Part shown: positions 7,580 through 9,715 of the stretch, in pieces
Layout of the letters: every line of letters begins with the position of its first letter
How positions within the stretch are numbered: the first letter of the stretch is position 1
Assembly (NCBI GenBank): GCA_947164805.1
Contig: CAMUXX010000023.1
Coordinates: 1 to 9,715, forward strand
Direction of reading: 5' to 3'
Length of the DNA: 9,715 bases
Source: an uncultured Elusimicrobia bacterium
GTDB lineage: Bacteria; Elusimicrobiota; Elusimicrobia; Elusimicrobiales; Elusimicrobiaceae
Translations under genes and position numbers: made by a program
The notes under the pieces: model-generated
Told to the model about the DNA's origin: nothing
Database searches by the model: none
What the model saw: the letters and a program-made list of their open reading frames with translations, nothing else

Positions 7580-8659
7580 CTAAACTCTGTTTTTATAAAA
7601 CGGCATTTTTATTTTTTTGGCAGGCAATTTACGCCCACGCACTTCTATTTCAACTGTTGCGCCTTCTTCTAAATCAGCAGGCACGTAACCGGCGCAAATA
7701 CCTTTAAACAACGGGGAGTAGGTGGCACTTGTAAGTTTACCGATTTGTTTCCCGTCTTTAAAAACCAAACATCCTTCCCGCGCAACACCTGCCGTTTGCA
7801 AAAGGAAACCGGTCCATTTTTCCTTAACACCGGCCTCTTTTACGGCGACCATTTTGGCTTTGGCGGTAAAATCTTCTTCTTTTTTAAGTTTCACTACCCA
7901 TCCGCAAGAGGCTTCATACGGATTACGTGTTTCATCCATATCACTACCGCTTAAAAGATAACCTGCTTCAAGGCGTAACACGTCGCGCGCGCCAAGCCCG
8001 CAAGGTATAAAACCATTAGCAAGACACCAATCAAACAATTTATTTATTGTTTGTGCATCCCCCATAATTTCTACGCCATCTTCGCCGGTATAACCGGTGC
8101 GGGTAATATAGACCGAAGCATCAAAAATTTTATCTTGTTTTATGTGGAAACGTGCAATTTCTTTAATTTGCGGAACTAATTTTTCCAATATATCTAAAGC
8201 CTTAGGGCCTTGAAGTGCTAGCATAGCATAATTATCGGAAACATCACTAATTTCCACTTTATATCCGGCAGATTTTTTAACAAACCAATTATAATCTTTA
8301 TAACGCGTGGCGGAATTTACTACAAGCAAAAACTCATTAGGGTTAATGCAAAAAGCGATAATGTCATCAATAATACCGCCGTCATCATTTAAAATATGTG
8401 CATAAGCACCGGCGCCGGGTTCTTGTTTAAAATTATTTGTGGCGACATTTTGCAAAAATGTATAGGCATCTTCACCTTTAAAAATTATTTGCCCTATGTG
8501 GGAAACATCAAACAAACCGGCAGCATTTCTTACAGCTTTATGTTCGGCAATAATACTTTCATATTGGACAGGCAAAAGCCAGCCATGAAAATTAACCATA
8601 CGCCCACCAGCTTTAAGGCATGCGTCATAGAGGGGTGTTTTCTTTAAATTATCACTCAT
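7580..8659 (-). CDS. gcvT: Glycine cleavage system T protein, aminomethyltransferase
   Basis: 359 residues, full length. It releases ammonia from the aminomethyl-lipoyl arm of GcvH and passes the one-carbon unit to tetrahydrofolate, giving 5,10-methylene-THF. Motifs: TPLYDACLKAGGRMVNFHGW (8-27), DVSHIGQI (51-58), the catalytic-site region GGIIDDIIAF (94-103) with the conserved Asp pair 98-99, TRTGYTGEDGVEI (186-198) and GLGARDVLRLEAG (221-233). The C-terminal GcvT barrel ends in KMPFYKNRV. The start ATG at 8659 has a strong GGAGG at 8668-8664. It is the first gene of the gcv series, with a promoter candidate a short distance upstream. The predicted leader of about 20 nt leaves no room for a glycine riboswitch. 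Confidence 0.97.
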   Translation of the reverse strand: MSDNLKKTPLYDACLKAGGRMVNFHGWLLPVQYESIIAEHKAVRNAAGLFDVSHIGQIIFKGEDAYTFLQNVATNNFKQEPGAGAYAHILNDDGGIIDDIIAFCINPNEFLLVVNSATRYKDYNWFVKKSAGYKVEISDVSDNYAMLALQGPKALDILEKLVPQIKEIARFHIKQDKIFDASVYITRTGYTGEDGVEIMGDAQTINKLFDWCLANGFIPCGLGARDVLRLEAGYLLSGSDMDETRNPYEASCGWVVKLKKEEDFTAKAKMVAVKEAGVKEKWTGFLLQTAGVAREGCLVFKDGKQIGKLTSATYSPLFKGICAGYVPADLEEGATVEIEVRGRKLPAKKIKMPFYKNRV

Positions 8660-8682
8660 AAAACCTCCGCGGGACTATAAAA

Positions 8683-8700
8683 ATATTATATAAAATAATG
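8683..8700 (-). promoter_or_regulatory. Promoter candidate for the gcvT operon (shared 18-bp box)
   Basis: Read on the minus strand this is CATTATTTTATATAATAT, with a perfect -10 hexamer TATAAT at 8690-8685. Transcription would begin near 8678, giving a leader of about 19 nt that contains the GGAGG site of gcvT. No convincing -35 is found at 16-18 bp spacing (AAGTAA at 17). The same 18 bases recur upstream of the next gene, which strengthens the case that the box is functional and may include a regulator or alternative sigma contact. Confidence 0.55.
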
Positions 8701-8728
8701 ATGTCTGTTACTTAGTTCTTTTTTGTTT

Positions 8729-9094
8729 TTATTTGGCCTTGCCGAAATCCCTAATTTCATCATAAATTTCGTATAGTTTTTGTACTCCGTTTTCCAATAC
8801 ATAATAATGGTGTATATAGGGAACTAACAAAGCAAGACATAAAACTGATAACACGCAAAACGGTATACCGTATGAAGGATTGTTTAAAAAGCATGAACAA
8901 GCAATGGTAAATATCGTCAAAAATGCAAACAGTACTGTAACAATCAAGTGAATTAACCTTTCATGCTGAAAGAACTTAATTTGGACCAACATTTCACGCA
9001 AAATTTCCTCTTTATTTTGCTTAAGAGTACCTTTTCTTATTTCATCAGCGAAATTCATCATTACCTTAACATAATTTTTAATTCTTTTTCCCAT
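8729..9094 (-). CDS. Small two-helix membrane protein of unknown function
   Basis: 121 residues. A basic, charged N-terminal region of about 45 residues (with a possible amphipathic helix ending in the FFQHERLIHLI segment) is followed by two hydrophobic segments at about residues 46-67 and 75-94. A short charged C-terminal tail contains NGVQKLYEIYDEIRDF (102-117), predicted helical. Both tails would be on the same side, most likely the cytoplasm. The composition and the well-formed ribosome binding site (GAGG 9 bases before the ATG at 9094) support a real gene. I do not recognise a characterised family or a catalytic motif. It precedes the gcv operon on the same strand after a 69-bp gap without an obvious terminator, so read-through into gcvT is possible, although each has its own promoter candidate. 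Confidence 0.75.
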   Translation of the reverse strand: MGKRIKNYVKVMMNFADEIRKGTLKQNKEEILREMLVQIKFFQHERLIHLIVTVLFAFLTIFTIACSCFLNNPSYGIPFCVLSVLCLALLVPYIHHYYVLENGVQKLYEIYDEIRDFGKAK

Positions 9095-9122
9095 ATCTTA
9101 AAACCTCATTTTTTATATAGAG

Positions 9123-9140
9123 ATATTATATAAAATAATG
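9123..9140 (-). promoter_or_regulatory. Promoter candidate for the small membrane protein gene (second copy of the 18-bp box)
   Basis: The minus strand reads CATTATTTTATATAATAT, identical to the box before gcvT, with TATAAT at 9130-9125 and a predicted start near 9118. This leaves a leader of roughly 24 nt before the ATG at 9094. The -35 region is weak (TGTGAA at 17-bp spacing). It is divergent from the pilin promoter, whose -35 lies only about 35 bp away from this -10. Confidence 0.55.
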
Positions 9141-9164
9141 CTAAAATTTCACAGGTTTTTTATA

Positions 9165-9193
9165 TTTACAATATCACAGAAATTTGTTATTAT
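9165..9193 (+). promoter_or_regulatory. Plus-strand promoter driving the pilin leader
   Basis: TTTACA at 9165-9170 (5 of 6 matches to the sigma-70 -35) and TATTAT at 9188-9193 (5 of 6 to the -10) are separated by exactly 17 bp. Transcription would start near 9200 and give a leader of about 290 nt before the pilin ATG at 9490. I see no better-spaced promoter closer to the pilin gene. The -10 lies inside a third copy of the 12-bp core TATTATATAAAA (9188-9199). Confidence 0.6.
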
Positions 9194-9220
9194 ATAAAAA
9201 AAGGAGTTTTGTAATAAATG

Positions 9221-9241
9221 TAAGCCCACATATCGGGCTTA
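9221..9241 (+). other. Short hairpin at the beginning of the pilin leader
   Basis: TAAGCCC (9221-9227) pairs perfectly with GGGCTTA (9235-9241) around a 7-nt loop. The following bases AATAAAGTTTT form only a poor U-tract, so it is at most a weak terminator or attenuator; a transcript-stabilising 5' hairpin is another option. Just before it lie AAGGAG (9201-9206) and an ATG immediately followed by TAA (9218-9223), which overlaps the 5' arm. Confidence 0.45.
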
Positions 9242-9252
9242 ATAAAGTTTTA

Positions 9253-9422
9253 ACCTGTTTTTGGAGCCGTATTACGGCAGCGTAAAACGCATATCTAACA
9301 CCAAAATCAGTTCGTTACAGGCACGAAATTGACAGAATTGCAAACTGTCGGTTTCGTGCCGAGTGTTTGTTCATAAGAACAAACTACGGCTGTTATATTT
9401 GGGTTTGTTAGATAGCTCAGGT
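9253..9422 (+). ncRNA. Candidate structured leader RNA (multi-branched, unknown class)
   Basis: Paired elements read by eye: a closing stem ACCTG 9253-9257 with CAGGT 9418-9422; hairpin GCCGT-ATT-ACGGC 9266-9278; hairpin GCGT-AAA-ACGC 9280-9290; a long-range stem TATCTAACA 9292-9300 with TGTTAGATA 9406-9414, continued by CCAAA 9301-9305 with TTTGG 9398-9402. Inside that is a 16-bp hairpin, 9320-9335 with 9345-9360, and an 8-bp hairpin GTTTGTTC-ATAA-GAACAAAC 9365-9384. The elements are nested and nearly abutting. The 16-bp stem contains two T.G pairs (9329-9330 opposite 9350-9351) that pair in plus-strand RNA but would be A-C mismatches on the minus strand, so the plus strand is the functional one. 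No known riboswitch consensus is recognised. It may be a cis-acting 5' leader of the pilin or a separate small RNA. Confidence 0.6.
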
Positions 9423-9488
9423 ATGAGAGCCGTTCTTAATAACTTCCTGCTATACACCTCCAAGAATAGCTTAAAAAATTGGAGGTAA
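9423..9488 (+). CDS. Possible 21-codon upstream ORF overlapping the pilin ribosome binding site
   Basis: The ATG at 9423 opens a frame of 21 codons beginning MRAVLNNFLLYT and ending KNWR, with TAA at 9486-9488, one base before the pilin ATG. Its last codons (TGG AGG TAA) are the pilin Shine-Dalgarno, and its middle codons encode the anti-Shine-Dalgarno strand. A translating ribosome would therefore open the sequestering hairpin. Against it: the only Shine-Dalgarno-like bases (AGG) are one base from the ATG, and there is no recognisable peptide family. It may be a chance open frame. Confidence 0.25.
   Translation: MRAVLNNFLLYTSKNSLKNWR
9456..9486 (+). promoter_or_regulatory. Hairpin sequestering the pilin Shine-Dalgarno
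   Basis: ACCTCCAA at 9456-9463 is the exact reverse complement of TTGGAGGT at 9479-9486, the ribosome binding site of the pilin gene (GGAGG, 4 bases before the ATG). The loop is 15 nt. The stem would block initiation. The loop bases ATAGC (9466-9470) can instead pair with GCTAT (9449-9453) upstream, a competing fold that would disrupt the 5' arm of the sequestering stem. This is the layout of a translational on/off switch; whether it responds to a ligand, temperature, protein or ribosome passage cannot be told. Confidence 0.55.
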
Positions 9489-9489
9489 A

Positions 9490-9715
9490 ATGAAAAAAGA
9501 AAATAATAATAAATCAGGTTTCACATTAATAGAAATATTAATTGTGGTGCTTATTATCGGGTTACTTACAAGTATTGCTGTTCCCGGTTATAGAAAAGCG
9601 GTGGAAAAGAGCAAAGTCGCTGATGCCTTGACCACTATGCAGGCAGTAGCAAAGAGTGAGCATGGTTTTTACCTTGCTAAAAACACATACACTAAAGACT
9701 TTGCTGACCTTGATA
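9490..9715 (+). CDS. Type IV pilin / pseudopilin major subunit-like protein (partial, 3' end missing)
   Basis: 75 codons are visible before the window ends. The start ATG at 9490 follows GGAGG by 4 bases. The protein has a short charged leader (MKKENNNKSG), then the class III prepilin signal: cleavage after Gly10, Phe at +1 and Glu at +5 in SGFTLIEILIV. A hydrophobic helix of about 20 residues follows, ending at a proline in IAVPGYRKAVEKSKVADA, the usual amphipathic continuation of the pilin alpha-1 helix. The segment with FYLAKNTYTKDFADLD begins the globular domain and resembles the abundant pilin-like proteins of Elusimicrobiota. A prepilin peptidase would process it and it would be assembled by a type IV pilus or type II secretion-like machine encoded elsewhere. 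It is divergent from the gcv operon and carries an unusually long, structured leader. Confidence 0.92.
   Translation, partial: MKKENNNKSGFTLIEILIVVLIIGLLTSIAVPGYRKAVEKSKVADALTTMQAVAKSEHGFYLAKNTYTKDFADLD

Noticed and set aside
8660..8728. Glycine riboswitch upstream of gcvT
   Set aside because: Only 69 bp are available, the predicted leader is about 20 nt, and no paired aptamer-like structure or conserved G-rich core is seen.
8701..8728. Terminator after the small membrane protein gene
   Set aside because: There is a T-rich stretch on the plus strand but no inverted repeat preceding a U-tract on the transcribed minus strand.
9253..9422. Retron msr/msd-like RNA, because of the long-range inverted repeat and the long hairpin
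   Set aside because: No reverse transcriptase lies next to it; the downstream gene is a pilin and the upstream genes are unrelated.
9406..9470. A tRNA-like D-arm (TAGCTCAG, then GAGAGC) suggesting a tRNA gene
   Set aside because: The following bases give no anticodon stem, no T-arm consensus and no acceptor pairing. The same bases fit better in the leader RNA stems.
9200..9490. Known RNAs: tmRNA, RNase P RNA, SRP RNA, 6S RNA, c-di-GMP riboswitches
   Set aside because: None of the conserved sequence blocks of these classes could be found. An ACAGA-like stretch in the hairpin at 9332-9337 is too short to mean anything.

Overview
The window is AT-rich and gene-dense. The best guess for the source is a member of the Elusimicrobiota (Elusimicrobium-like). 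This rests mainly on the type IV pilin at the right edge, whose N-terminal sequence resembles the pilins that are abundant in that phylum. A split-subunit glycine cleavage P-protein and a Thermus-type orotate phosphoribosyltransferase are compatible with this. The taxonomic call is inference from protein resemblance, not a search result.

Layout. Positions 8659 down to 1 hold a tightly packed minus-strand series: gcvT, gcvH, gcvPA, gcvPB, a lipoate/octanoate ligase-family gene, a membrane HExxH protein, an AsmA-like protein, a divergent pyrE-like gene, and the start of an RlmI-like rRNA methyltransferase. Every junction is an overlap or a gap of at most 12 bp, so one long transcript is likely. 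The promoter candidate lies just upstream of gcvT. Before it sits a separate small two-helix membrane protein of unknown function (9094-8729, minus) with its own promoter candidate. The two promoters share an identical 18-bp sequence that includes the -10 box.

The glycine cleavage genes form one functional unit. GcvPA/GcvPB decarboxylate glycine, GcvH carries the aminomethyl group on a lipoyl-lysine, and GcvT passes the one-carbon unit to tetrahydrofolate. The adjacent ligase-family gene plausibly lipoylates GcvH. The L-protein (dihydrolipoyl dehydrogenase) is not in this window. The genes further downstream concern envelope biogenesis, pyrimidine salvage or synthesis, and rRNA modification.

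The right end (9095-9715) is the most interesting part. Divergent from the minus-strand genes there is a good plus-strand promoter (TTTACA, 17 bp, TATTAT), then about 290 nt of leader, then a type IV pilin gene running off the window. The leader folds on paper into a multi-branched RNA of about 170 nt. Its 16-bp hairpin has two U.G pairs that only work if the plus strand is transcribed. The leader ends in an 8-bp hairpin that sequesters the pilin ribosome binding site. I recognise no known riboswitch or RNA class in it, so it is a candidate undescribed cis-regulatory RNA controlling a pilin.
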